DNA of 64,000 nt from Nitrospirota bacterium. GTDB taxonomy: Bacteria > Nitrospirota > JACRHJ01. A model generated the notes under the pieces. It made no database searches and had not been told where the DNA came from. It worked only from the letters and a program-made list of their open reading frames with translations. The position numbers were made by a program, and so were the translations under genes. The stretch is taken from assembly GCA_016212105.1 (NCBI GenBank), contig JACRHJ010000038.1:1-64000 (forward strand), read 5' to 3'. Positions 34,842 through 42,976 of this stretch are shown piece after piece (position 1 is the first letter of the stretch; each line of letters starts with the position of its first letter).

Positions 34842-37800
34842 ATGTCGGACGGGATAATTTACGGGGTTGACCTGGGCTCTGTGAGCGTCAAGATGGTCAC
34901 CATGGACGGGTCGGGTGCAATCCTTTCCTCGGCCTACAGGAGACACTACGGCCAGCCGCTGCACGCTGTCGCCGAAATGCTCGAATGCGTGCCGGCGGGG
35001 TGCCGGATGGTCGTGACGGGCACTGCCGGGAAGCTCCTCGCGGGCATACTCTGCGTGACGCACGTGAACGAGGTCATAGCCCTCGCCGCGTCCGTCGGGA
35101 AGTATTATCCCGGCGTAAAGACTGTCATAGAGATGGGCGGCGAGGACTCCAAGCTCCTCGTCCTCGACAAGGGCAGGTTGAAGGACTTCTCGATGAACGC
35201 GGCCTGCGCCGCCGGGACGGGTTCGTTCCTGGACCAGCAGGCGGACAGGCTCAACATTAACATAGAGGGTGAGTTCGGCGAGCTTGCGCTCAAGTCAGAG
35301 AACCCGCCGCGTATCGCGGGCAGGTGCTCGGTCTTCGCCAAGTCGGACATGATACACCTCCAGCAGCTCGCCACGCCGGACTACGACATAGTCGCGGGCC
35401 TCTGCTTCGCTGTCGCCAGGAACTTCAAGAGCACCATAGGGCGCGGCAAGAAGATGGACCCGCCGGTCCTGTTCGCGGGCGGCGTGGCGGCCAACTCCGG
35501 CATGGTCAGGGCGTTCAAGGAGGTCATGGAGGCGGACGGAGACGGGTTCATCCTGCCGGAGCACCATGCGACCCTCCCGGCGGCCGGCGCGGCTCTCATC
35601 GCGCTCGAGAAGGGGCTTGCCTCGGAGTACCCGGGCAACGAAAAACTTGCGACGCACCTCCAGATGACGAAGTACCAGGGCGAGGGGCTCGAGCCGCTTC
35701 TCGCGGACGATGCATTCCTTATACGCTGCTCGCCGCTCTCGGAGGTCAAGGCAGTCGCCGAGTCCGGCAGGGTGGACGCGTACCTGGGCATCGACATAGG
35801 CTCAATAAGCACGAACGTCGTCGTCATGGACGAGGAGGGGCTTGTCCTGTCGAAGAGGTACCTCATGACCGCGGGCCGTCCCATCGAGGCTGTCAGGCGC
35901 GGGCTCAGAGAGGTCGGGGCCGAGGTCGGCGACAGGGTCAACATCAAGAGCGTCGGGACTACCGGTTCCGGCAGGTACATGATAGCGGACTTCGTAGGCG
36001 CGGACATCGTCAAGAACGAGATAACCGCGCAGGCGACCGCCGCCGCGCAGATAGACCCGCTTGTGGACACGATATTCGAGATAGGCGGGCAGGACTCGAA
36101 GTTCATATCGCTCAAAAACGGCGTGGTCGTGGACTTCGAGATGAACAAGGTCTGCGCCGCCGGCACCGGCTCGTTCCTCGAGGAGCAGGCCGAGAAGCTC
36201 GACATAAGCATCAAGGGCCAGTTCGGCGATATGGCAATCGGCTCGCAGTGCCCCATCAGCCTCGGCGAGCGCTGCACCGTCTTCATGGAGTCCTCGCTCG
36301 TGTCCCACCAGCAGAAGGGTGCGCCCAAGGAGGACCTGGTCGCGGGGCTGGGCTACTCCATCGTCTACAACTACCTTAACAAGGTCGTCTGCGAACGCAC
36401 AGTCGGGGACCGGATATTCTTCCAGGGCGGGGTCGCGTTCAACAAGGGCGTCGCGGCCGCGTTCGAGAAGGTCACCGGCAAGCCCATAACCGTACCGCCG
36501 CACCACGACGTTACCGGCGCGCTCGGCATGGCCATCATAGCCCAAAGGCATGCGAAGCAGACCGGCCTCGCGGCAAGCTCCTTCAAGGGCTTCGACCTCG
36601 GCAACCGGAACTACTCCATAAAGTCCTTCGACTGCAAGTCCTGTTCCAACCAGTGCGAGATCCGCCAGGTGACGATAGAGGGCGAGGACGGGAAACTGTA
36701 TTACGGCTCGCGCTGCGAGAAGTTCGACGTCAAGAGGAAGGTCGCAAAGGAGAATAACCCGCTGCCGAGGCTGTTCGCGGAGCGGGAGGCGATGCTGCTT
36801 GAAGGCTACGACCCGGAGCGTGTCGCCGGGCCTAAGATAGGCATCCCGTTCACGCTGTTCATGCACGAGCAGTTCCCGTTCTGGCGGAAGTTCTTCGAGG
36901 AGCTGGGCTTTACAGTCGTGATGTCCGACAAGTCCAACAAGAGCACAGTCAGGCGCGGCCTCGAGGCCGTGGTCGCCGAGACCTGCTTCCCGATAAAGAT
37001 GGCGCACGGCCACCTGCTCGACCTGGTTGACAAGGGCGTGGACATGATTTTCATGCCCAGCTTCATCAACCTGTCGCGGGAAGGCGACAAGATGGAGAAC
37101 GGCGTCGCCTGCCCGTACGTCCAGACGATGCCGTACCTCGCCTCCGCCGCGATAGAGGGCCTGAAGCTCATTGCCCCGTCGGTGAACTTCCGGCTCGGCA
37201 TGGACAACATCGCCAAGGAGATGAAGGAGGAGCTAAAATCCTACGGCACCAGCCTGGGCAAGATAAAGTCCGCGCTGAAGGCAGCCTCCGCCGAGCAGGA
37301 CAAGTTCTACAAGAAGACGGCGGCCAGGGGCCGCGAGTTCCTTAACTCCCTCGGCAAGGACGGGCGCGCGGTAGCCATGATAAGCAGACCGTACAACGGC
37401 TGCGACGTCGGCCTCAACATGGACCTGCCGGACAAGCTCCGGGACATGGGCGTCGTCGCAATCCCGATGGACTTCCTGCCGCTCTCGGACGTGGACATAA
37501 GCTCCGACTGGCCGAACATGTACTGGCGGAGCGGCCAGAGGATACTCGCCGCGGCTGAGATAGTTCGTTCCGACCCGAGGCTTAACGCGCTGTACCTGAC
37601 GAACTACGGCTGCGGGCCGGACTCGTTCCTTACCAAGTATTTCCGCGAGGTCATGGGCGAGAAGCCGTACCTCCAGCTTGAAGTCGACGAGCACTCCGCC
37701 GACGCGGGCGCGATAACCCGGTGCGAGGCATTCCTCGACTCCGTCGAGAACGTCGGCGCGATTACCGCGAAGCCCAGGAAGATACGCACCGTCTCGTTCC

Positions 37801-39014
37801 ACAAGGCAGGCGGCAGCTCCCGCAAGGTGTACATCCCCAAGATGTGCGACCACGCGTACAGCCTCGCGGCCTCGTTCCGGAGCCAGGGCGTGGACGCCGA
37901 GGTGACGCAGCCGGCGGACTCGATAACGCTTTCTCTCGGCAGGAAGTACACCTCCGGCAAGGAGTGCTACCCCTGCACCATCACCACCGGCGACATGGTC
38001 AAGATAGCCACCGCGCCGGAGTTCGACCCGGCCCGGGCGGCCTTCTTCATGCCGTCCGGCACCGGCCCGTGCAGGTTCGGGCAGTACAACATGCTCCACC
38101 GCCTGGTGCTGGACGAACTCGGATTCACCGACGTGCCGATCTACGCGCCCAACCAGGACGAGGGTCTGTATGAGGACCTTGGCATCATGGGCAACTCGTT
38201 CGTCCGCTCGGCCTGGGAGGGCATTGTAGCGACCGACCTCCTCATCAAGTGCCTGCACGAGACCAGGCCCTACGAGAGGGAGTCCGGGACGACGGAGACA
38301 CTTTACCGCGAGTTTCTCGGCCGCATATCCGAGACGATAGAGGCAGGCAAGCCTATGGAGCCGGCCCTCAAGGAGATGCGGGCCGCGTTCTCCGGCGTCA
38401 GGAGGACGGGCGAGAAACGTCCGCTCATCGGGATGGTCGGCGAGATATACGTGCGCGGGAACGAGTTCTCGAACGAGGACGTGATAAAGAAGGTCGAGGA
38501 GCTTGGCGGCGAGGTCTGGCTCGCGCCGTTCGGCGAATGGATATTCTACCAGAACTACACGAACCTCGAAAACGCGAAGCAGAAGGGGAGGATGATCGAG
38601 TACATGAGCTGCATGACGACCAACCTCTTCCAGGAAAAGATCGAGCACGACTACGCGAAGATATTCAAGGGATTCCTGAAAACCGCGCACGAACCGAGCA
38701 TCAAGGAGACGCTGAACGCGGCGCTCCCGTACCTCAGGGATACCTTCCGCGGCGAGGCCATCCTCAGCATGGGCAAGAGCGTTGACTACGTCAAACAGGG
38801 GGCGAGCGGCATCATCAACGCCATGCCGTTCAACTGCATGCCCGGCACGATAGTCTCCGCGCTCCTCAAGCGTTTCTCGGAGGACCACGACGACTTCCCG
38901 TACCTGTCGCTGTCGTACGACGGGAACGAGCAGTCGAACGCGGCGACGAGGCTCGAGGCATTCGTCCACCAGGCGGCGCAGAGACGCGCGGACAGGGACA
39001 TGGTCGGGGCGTAA
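34842..39014 (+). CDS. Acyl-CoA dehydratase activase/dehydratase fusion (BadF/HgdC type)
   Basis: 1390 aa. Two tandem ASKHA ATPase domains: residues about 5-265 (YGVDLGSVSVKMVTMD; NAACAAGTGSFLDQQA) and about 310-590 (YLGIDIGSISTNVVVMD; KVCAAGTGSFLEEQAEKL). Each keeps the Cys that holds the bridging [4Fe-4S] cluster. A Cys-rich segment (CKSCSNQCEI, about 600-607) leads into DUF2229 (IGIPFTLFMHEQFPFWRKFF) and a C-terminal HgdB-like region to 1390. Such activases drive electrons by ATP hydrolysis into 2-hydroxyacyl-CoA dehydratases or benzoyl-CoA reductases. This single-chain type is common in anaerobes, with the true substrate unknown. AGGAGG precedes the ATG. It is oxygen-sensitive chemistry. 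Confidence 0.88.
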   Translation: MSDGIIYGVDLGSVSVKMVTMDGSGAILSSAYRRHYGQPLHAVAEMLECVPAGCRMVVTGTAGKLLAGILCVTHVNEVIALAASVGKYYPGVKTVIEMGGEDSKLLVLDKGRLKDFSMNAACAAGTGSFLDQQADRLNINIEGEFGELALKSENPPRIAGRCSVFAKSDMIHLQQLATPDYDIVAGLCFAVARNFKSTIGRGKKMDPPVLFAGGVAANSGMVRAFKEVMEADGDGFILPEHHATLPAAGAALIALEKGLASEYPGNEKLATHLQMTKYQGEGLEPLLADDAFLIRCSPLSEVKAVAESGRVDAYLGIDIGSISTNVVVMDEEGLVLSKRYLMTAGRPIEAVRRGLREVGAEVGDRVNIKSVGTTGSGRYMIADFVGADIVKNEITAQATAAAQIDPLVDTIFEIGGQDSKFISLKNGVVVDFEMNKVCAAGTGSFLEEQAEKLDISIKGQFGDMAIGSQCPISLGERCTVFMESSLVSHQQKGAPKEDLVAGLGYSIVYNYLNKVVCERTVGDRIFFQGGVAFNKGVAAAFEKVTGKPITVPPHHDVTGALGMAIIAQRHAKQTGLAASSFKGFDLGNRNYSIKSFDCKSCSNQCEIRQVTIEGEDGKLYYGSRCEKFDVKRKVAKENNPLPRLFAEREAMLLEGYDPERVAGPKIGIPFTLFMHEQFPFWRKFFEELGFTVVMSDKSNKSTVRRGLEAVVAETCFPIKMAHGHLLDLVDKGVDMIFMPSFINLSREGDKMENGVACPYVQTMPYLASAAIEGLKLIAPSVNFRLGMDNIAKEMKEELKSYGTSLGKIKSALKAASAEQDKFYKKTAARGREFLNSLGKDGRAVAMISRPYNGCDVGLNMDLPDKLRDMGVVAIPMDFLPLSDVDISSDWPNMYWRSGQRILAAAEIVRSDPRLNALYLTNYGCGPDSFLTKYFREVMGEKPYLQLEVDEHSADAGAITRCEAFLDSVENVGAITAKPRKIRTVSFHKAGGSSRKVYIPKMCDHAYSLAASFRSQGVDAEVTQPADSITLSLGRKYTSGKECYPCTITTGDMVKIATAPEFDPARAAFFMPSGTGPCRFGQYNMLHRLVLDELGFTDVPIYAPNQDEGLYEDLGIMGNSFVRSAWEGIVATDLLIKCLHETRPYERESGTTETLYREFLGRISETIEAGKPMEPALKEMRAAFSGVRRTGEKRPLIGMVGEIYVRGNEFSNEDVIKKVEELGGEVWLAPFGEWIFYQNYTNLENAKQKGRMIEYMSCMTTNLFQEKIEHDYAKIFKGFLKTAHEPSIKETLNAALPYLRDTFRGEAILSMGKSVDYVKQGASGIINAMPFNCMPGTIVSALLKRFSEDHDDFPYLSLSYDGNEQSNAATRLEAFVHQAAQRRADRDMVGA

Positions 39015-39229
39015 GGGCGAATAATCCGTGTTAATGTAGGGGCGGGTCCCCGTGCCCGCCCTTCTTATAAAACCGCCCGATGAATCGGACAACTACAACT
39101 TCCTGGATTCCCGCCTTCGCGGGAATGACGAGCAAGAGGGCGGGCACGGAGGCCCGCCCCTACATAGAGACAACACAGGCGCGGGCGCGGTAATTCGCGC
39201 CCGCGCCGTTACATACCACGGAGGCCCAT
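39015..39229. repeat. Three repeat units upstream of the small coiled-coil gene
   Basis: GTAGGGGCGGGTCCCCGTGC (39036-39061), CTGGATTCCCGCCTTCGCGG (39104-39129) and GGGCACGGAGGCCCGCCCCT (39142-39165), then a GCGCGGGCGCGGTAATTCGC inverted repeat (about 39179-39208). Confidence 0.55.
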
Positions 39230-39412
39230 ATGCCCGAAGATAAAATGGAAGCGCGCATCGCCGCGCTGGAGGCCGAGCTGTTCGACCTCAAGGTACAGGT
39301 GACCGCCATACGCCGGTTCATATCGCAGAACCACCCGGACATGGTGAAGGTACTGGACGGCATATGCGACGCCGTCGCGCGCGAGATGAAGGCAGGCAGG
39401 GGCGGGGCGTAG
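39230..39412 (+). CDS. Small coiled-coil protein of unknown function
   Basis: 60 aa. Heptad-like pattern EARIAALEAELFDLKVQVTA suggests a short coiled coil, followed by a helical HPDMVKVLDGICDAVAREMK. Acidic-basic, no Cys, no signal. GGAGG lies 7 nt before the ATG, and the codon usage fits the genome. Its stop is 4 nt before the GTG of the HypE-like gene, so the two are probably co-transcribed and translationally linked. Confidence 0.6.
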   Translation: MPEDKMEARIAALEAELFDLKVQVTAIRRFISQNHPDMVKVLDGICDAVAREMKAGRGGA

Positions 39413-39416
39413 CGCC

Positions 39417-40493
39417 GTGGAGGGCGCGTTCCCCACTGGCAAGCTCCCGCCGGGCGTCCTTGGCAGGCTGCTGAAGGACTACGCGCGCCCCGGCCGGGGC
39501 GTGGTCGTCGGACCCGGTATCGGTATGGACGCCGCCGTCCTCGACATCGGAGCCTGGGGGGCACGGGGAAATGAGCCTGGTGGTGCGGCGGGCGCGGGCT
39601 GCCCTGCATCTGACTACCTCGTCGCCAAGACCGACCCCATCACATTTGTCTCGGAAGACATCGGCGCGTACGCGATAACGATAAACGCGAACGACGTCGC
39701 CTGCACGGGCGGGACGCCGCGCTGGTTCACGATGGCGGTGATACTCCCGGAGGGCGGCGCGGACGAGGCGCTTGTCGAGTCTATATTCCGCTCCGCCTCC
39801 GAGACGTGCGACAGCCTCGGCATATCGCTCGTCGGCGGGCATACGGAGATTACCCACGGCCTCGACCGGCCAATTGTCGTCGGACACATGCTCGGCACCG
39901 TCCCGCGTGACCGTGTAATCACCACATCCGGCGCGAGGCCGGGCGACACGATAATCCTCACCAAAGGGATCGCCATCGAGGCGGTCTCCATCATCGCCCG
40001 CGAGAAGGCGGGCGAACTCTCCGAACACTACCACGAAGACTTCATACAGCAGTGCCGCGACTACGTCACGAAACCCGGCATATCCGTGTCGAAGGACGCC
40101 CGCATCGCGCTTGCTGCCGGCGACGTACATTGCATGCACGACCCGACCGAGGGCGGGCTGTCATCGGGACTTTACGAGATAGCCGAGGCCGCGGGCGTGG
40201 GGTTGGAAGTCCGGGCGAAGGACATACGTGTCCTGCCGGAGGCATTCGAACTCCTGAGGCGGTACCGCCTCGATCCGCTCGGCTCCATCGCGTCCGGCGC
40301 GCTCGTCATCACCGCGCCGCCGTCCGACGCGGAGAGGATAATCGCCGCGCTCGATGCGGAGGACATCAACGCCTACGACATCGGCGTGGTGACGGACAAG
40401 GCGGACGGCGTAAAGCTCGTGAAGGCGTCCGGGACTGTGGACCTGCCGGTATTCGCTCGGGATGAGATAACGAGGCTGTTTTGTAGAGATTGA
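39417..40493 (+). CDS. HypE/AIR-synthase-related protein
   Basis: 358 aa, AIRS superfamily fold. N-terminal half has the metal/ATP segment (GPGIGMDAAVLDIG, TDPITFVSEDIGAYAITINANDVACTGG). Later blocks are GGHTEITHGL, DTIILTKGIAIEA and the MHDPTEGGLSSGLYEIA motif. It lacks the C-terminal Cys that HypE uses to transfer the cyano group (it ends TRLFCRD, not PRIC), and no other hyp or hydrogenase genes are nearby. Thus it is a HypE-like ATP-binding protein of uncertain role rather than a proven hydrogenase maturation factor. GTG start at 39417. The neighbouring 60-aa gene may be a partner. Confidence 0.8.
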   Translation: MEGAFPTGKLPPGVLGRLLKDYARPGRGVVVGPGIGMDAAVLDIGAWGARGNEPGGAAGAGCPASDYLVAKTDPITFVSEDIGAYAITINANDVACTGGTPRWFTMAVILPEGGADEALVESIFRSASETCDSLGISLVGGHTEITHGLDRPIVVGHMLGTVPRDRVITTSGARPGDTIILTKGIAIEAVSIIAREKAGELSEHYHEDFIQQCRDYVTKPGISVSKDARIALAAGDVHCMHDPTEGGLSSGLYEIAEAAGVGLEVRAKDIRVLPEAFELLRRYRLDPLGSIASGALVITAPPSDAERIIAALDAEDINAYDIGVVTDKADGVKLVKASGTVDLPVFARDEITRLFCRD

Positions 40494-40571
40494 GCACTTT
40501 CCGGACAGTCGGCCCTTTTGTTCCGCGACGTAGGTGCCGGTCTCCGAACTCCCCCCCACCCCCAAAAAAAT

Positions 40572-40592
40572 GGGAGGGCATTAAGCCCTCCC
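40572..40592 (-). terminator. Terminator of the Cys-rich protein gene
   Basis: GGGAGGGC, loop ATTAA, GCCCTCCC. On the minus strand it is followed by a T7 run, and on the plus strand by GGAAAAC. It ends the 40658 gene and may also act on the HypE-like transcript. Confidence 0.75.
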
Positions 40593-40657
40593 GGAAAACA
40601 AACAGTGGCAATCAGGATTGGTATTTCATACAGCTTGACTTGCGTATAGCTATGCTG

Positions 40658-41098
40658 TCAGACAGCATGCCTGGCCTTGCGCCAGCCTGCGTCGCTAAGA
40701 CGCCTTGCGCGGCCCTGGCCCCAGTCCATGAGCTTCTTGACGTAGCCCCTGGGGTCGGCCTTCATCGTCTTGACGATCTCTTCCTTTTCGATGGCCGCCT
40801 GCTTCAGGTCGCCGGGGCAGTACCCTGCCCATGTGCAGTAGCCCTCGTCGAATATGTACTCCGGAGTGACCTTGCCCGCCGCCTTCATCCTCGCGGCGAA
40901 GAGTTCCGCGACCTCCATGTCATAATGTATCACCCAGCCGTTGTCGGCGAGCATGGTATGGGCGTCATGCCCGTCGGCGGAGGCGCAGGCGGGGCAGTTG
41001 ACCTTCTTTATGACCTCCGGCGCGAGGACCTCGTCCCGCATCGTGAACTCCGCCGTCTCTTTCCCGCACTCGCATCTTATCTTGTGTGACATGCACAT
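40658..41098 (-). CDS. Conserved Cys-rich protein of unknown function
   Basis: 146 aa from ATG 41098, where GGAGG lies 5 nt upstream. A second ATG two codons on is worse spaced. N-terminal CxC then CxxC (RCECGK...NCPAC) suggest a zinc ribbon or a metal site. Further Cys occur in EGYCTWAGYCPGD. A helical tail (AAIEKEEIVKTMKADPRGYV) ends the protein. No family name comes to mind. It sits next to rubrerythrin on the same strand, about 130 bp further along, with a repeat unit in between, so a shared redox context is possible but not shown. Confidence 0.65.
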   Translation of the reverse strand: MCMSHKIRCECGKETAEFTMRDEVLAPEVIKKVNCPACASADGHDAHTMLADNGWVIHYDMEVAELFAARMKAAGKVTPEYIFDEGYCTWAGYCPGDLKQAAIEKEEIVKTMKADPRGYVKKLMDWGQGRARRLSDAGWRKARHAV

Positions 41099-41120
41099 AT
41101 CCGCCTCCACCACCAAATCT

Positions 41121-41217
41121 CACAAAAGTTTCTGGGCCGGACCGCCCCGCGCTAAGGTTCGGGTAAACCACCTCACCTAAGCGGTAGGGACCCCCTTTAC
41201 AAAGAGGCGGGACTTTC
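41121..41217. repeat. AAAGTTTCTGGGCC repeat with inserted segment, copy 1
   Basis: This is a version of the AAAAGTTTCTGGGCCGCC...AAAGAGGCGGGACTTT hairpin that carries about 55 extra bases (GACCGCCCCGCGCTAAGG ... CACCTAAGCGGTAGGGACC). The same insertion occurs at 59775-59864. Confidence 0.6.
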
Positions 41218-41225
41218 TCTTGCTC

Positions 41226-41642
41226 TTAGAAGTACCTCTTCAGAAGCCCCTGGAGCATCTGCGCATGCCGGGCCTCGTCGCGGGATGACTCGTCGAAGAA
41301 GTCATGGCACGGGTCGATGTCGTTCTCCTTGGCCTTCCTGGCGCAGGCCTTCTTGCCGTTGTTCGCGCCTATCTCGCCCGCTATCATCTTCTCGATGTTC
41401 TCCTTCGTGCTGGCCGAGACCATGCCGTTCATCTCGGCGAACTGGCCGGCGTGCTCCGCCTCTTCCCAGGCGATTGTCTTGAGCGTCTCGGCGACCTCCG
41501 GGTAGCCTTCCCTCTGCGCCTGCCTCGCCATGGCGAGGTAGAGGCCGACCTCCGAGGTCTCGCCCTTGAAGTTCATCGCCACGTCTTCCTGTACGACAGT
41601 CCCGACCGCCACGCCCAGCTTGTGCTCGTTGATGATTTCCAT
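41226..41642 (-). CDS. Rubrerythrin-type diiron protein without rubredoxin domain
   Basis: 138 aa from ATG 41642 (AAGGAG 8 nt upstream). It has a four-helix ferritin-like fold with two ExxH-type half-sites, [13 protein letters not shown] and [14 protein letters not shown], plus the helix-1 Glu in [17 protein letters not shown]. The C-terminal rubredoxin domain of classical rubrerythrin is absent. Such proteins reduce hydrogen peroxide to water in anaerobes. The promoter at 41775-41803 is overlapped by a PerR-like box (41769-41783), giving a plausible peroxide-inducible gene. The in-frame N-terminal extension to 41753 crosses the leader and is rejected. Confidence 0.87.
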   Translation of the reverse strand: MEIINEHKLGVAVGTVVQEDVAMNFKGETSEVGLYLAMARQAQREGYPEVAETLKTIAWEEAEHAGQFAEMNGMVSASTKENIEKMIAGEIGANNGKKACARKAKENDIDPCHDFFDESSRDEARHAQMLQGLLKRYF

Positions 41643-41768
41643 TTCTGTATCTCCTTGTCTTGCTTGATTGCGGACTGCGAATGTCCTGTTTGTTGCCGTT
41701 AAAAAAGGGCCTCTGCCCCTGCCACCCCGTTCTGTCTTCCGAACACTCAACATCGAACCGTTACTATG

Positions 41769-41783
41769 TTAGAATTATTATCA
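41769..41783. promoter_or_regulatory. PerR-type box in the rubrerythrin promoter
   Basis: TTAGAATTATTATCA matches the Bacillus-type PerR consensus at 13 of 15 positions and overlaps the rubrerythrin -10 hexamer. Confidence 0.45.
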
Positions 41784-41803
41784 TATATTTTGCCAATTGT
41801 CAA
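41775..41803 (-). promoter_or_regulatory. Promoter of the rubrerythrin gene
   Basis: On the minus strand: TTGACA, 17-nt spacer, TAATAA, giving an unusually long leader of about 125 nt before the ATG at 41642. Confidence 0.65.
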
Positions 41804-41858
41804 GAAGAAAAATGCATGCCTCTTTAAATTTCCCGGTTATTGTGCGATAATTATCGGT

Positions 41859-42923
41859 ATGACAACCATGAACAGGGAAAACCACAGGGCGGCCAACGCG
41901 CGGCAGCTCCTTGCCGAGCTAAGGGAGACGCTGTCCGGCGTGCACAGGGTGCGCGTGATGATCTATGCGAACCCGGACCCGGACGCGCTCGCGAGCGCGC
42001 TCGCCTTCAAGGTGATGTTCGAGACTGACAGGCGCGAGGTGCTGATAGGATATACCGGCGCGGTAGGCCGGCCGGAGAACGCCTCGATGATACGCCACCT
42101 CGACATACCTGCGAAGCCGGTCTCCGAGGAGGAGGCGGCGGACGCGGAAATCATAGTCGTTGTGGACGCCCAGCCGCAGTTCTTCAAGGACTTCGTCCTT
42201 CCGCGCTGCGACATAGTGATTGACCACCACCCGGTACACCTGGAGGACGACGTCCATTTCAGGGATATCCGTCCACAGTACATGGCTACCTCGTCCATCA
42301 TGACCGAATACATGCGGGCCGCGGGCACAAGGCTGACCCGTAGGCTCGCCAGCGCGCTATTCTACGGCATAAAGACGGACAGCCGGCATTTCATGACTGA
42401 CATGAGCCCCGGCGACGTCGAGGCGGTCAAGTGGCTTCGGACGAAGGCGGACAGGGACATCGTCAGCAGCATCGAGTTCTCACAGTTCTCGCGCGATTCT
42501 CTCGACTACTTCAGCATCGCGCTGGTCCGCAGACGGTTCGTGCGCGGCGTGATGTTCTCGCACCTGGGGCCTGTGCCCGCGTTCGACGTCTGCGTACAGG
42601 TGGCCGACTTCCTGATACGGGTCGAGCACGTCGAGTGGGCGCTGGTGACAGGCGTCGTCGCGGACACGCTCGTCGTGGTCTTCAGGAACGACGGGCTCAA
42701 GAAGGAGGCCGGGCACCTGGCGAGGACAGCGTTCGACCACGTCGGCAGCGCGGGCGGGCACAAGTCGATGGGGCGCGCGGAGATAAGGCAGTCCGGGCTA
42801 CCGAAGGGGCTCCTGCTGACGGACAACACGGGCATCGAAGTCTTCGTCCTGGAGTCTCTCGCCAAGGTGGACCCGACGTTCCTGCCTATACTACGGCTGG
42901 TGAAGTCGGGACGGCATGTGTGA
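41859..42923 (+). CDS. DHH-family phosphoesterase
   Basis: 354 aa from ATG 41859. Another ATG three codons on is equally possible and no strong SD is visible. The DHH domain has ANPDPDALASALA, VVDAQPQ and the diagnostic DHH in IVIDHHPVHL. The DHHA1 domain ends in GSAGGHKSMGRAEI. Family members cleave phosphodiester bonds in short oligonucleotides (NrnA) or cyclic dinucleotides. The first motif has NPDPDA where many NrnA proteins have H.DPDG/DADA, so the substrate is open. It is divergent from the rubrerythrin gene. Confidence 0.83.
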   Translation: MTTMNRENHRAANARQLLAELRETLSGVHRVRVMIYANPDPDALASALAFKVMFETDRREVLIGYTGAVGRPENASMIRHLDIPAKPVSEEEAADAEIIVVVDAQPQFFKDFVLPRCDIVIDHHPVHLEDDVHFRDIRPQYMATSSIMTEYMRAAGTRLTRRLASALFYGIKTDSRHFMTDMSPGDVEAVKWLRTKADRDIVSSIEFSQFSRDSLDYFSIALVRRRFVRGVMFSHLGPVPAFDVCVQVADFLIRVEHVEWALVTGVVADTLVVVFRNDGLKKEAGHLARTAFDHVGSAGGHKSMGRAEIRQSGLPKGLLLTDNTGIEVFVLESLAKVDPTFLPILRLVKSGRHV

Positions 42924-42976
42924 GCGGAGCCCTTCTCCAGCCCCTTCTCCCGCGTACGGGGTGGGGTGGGGTTGGT

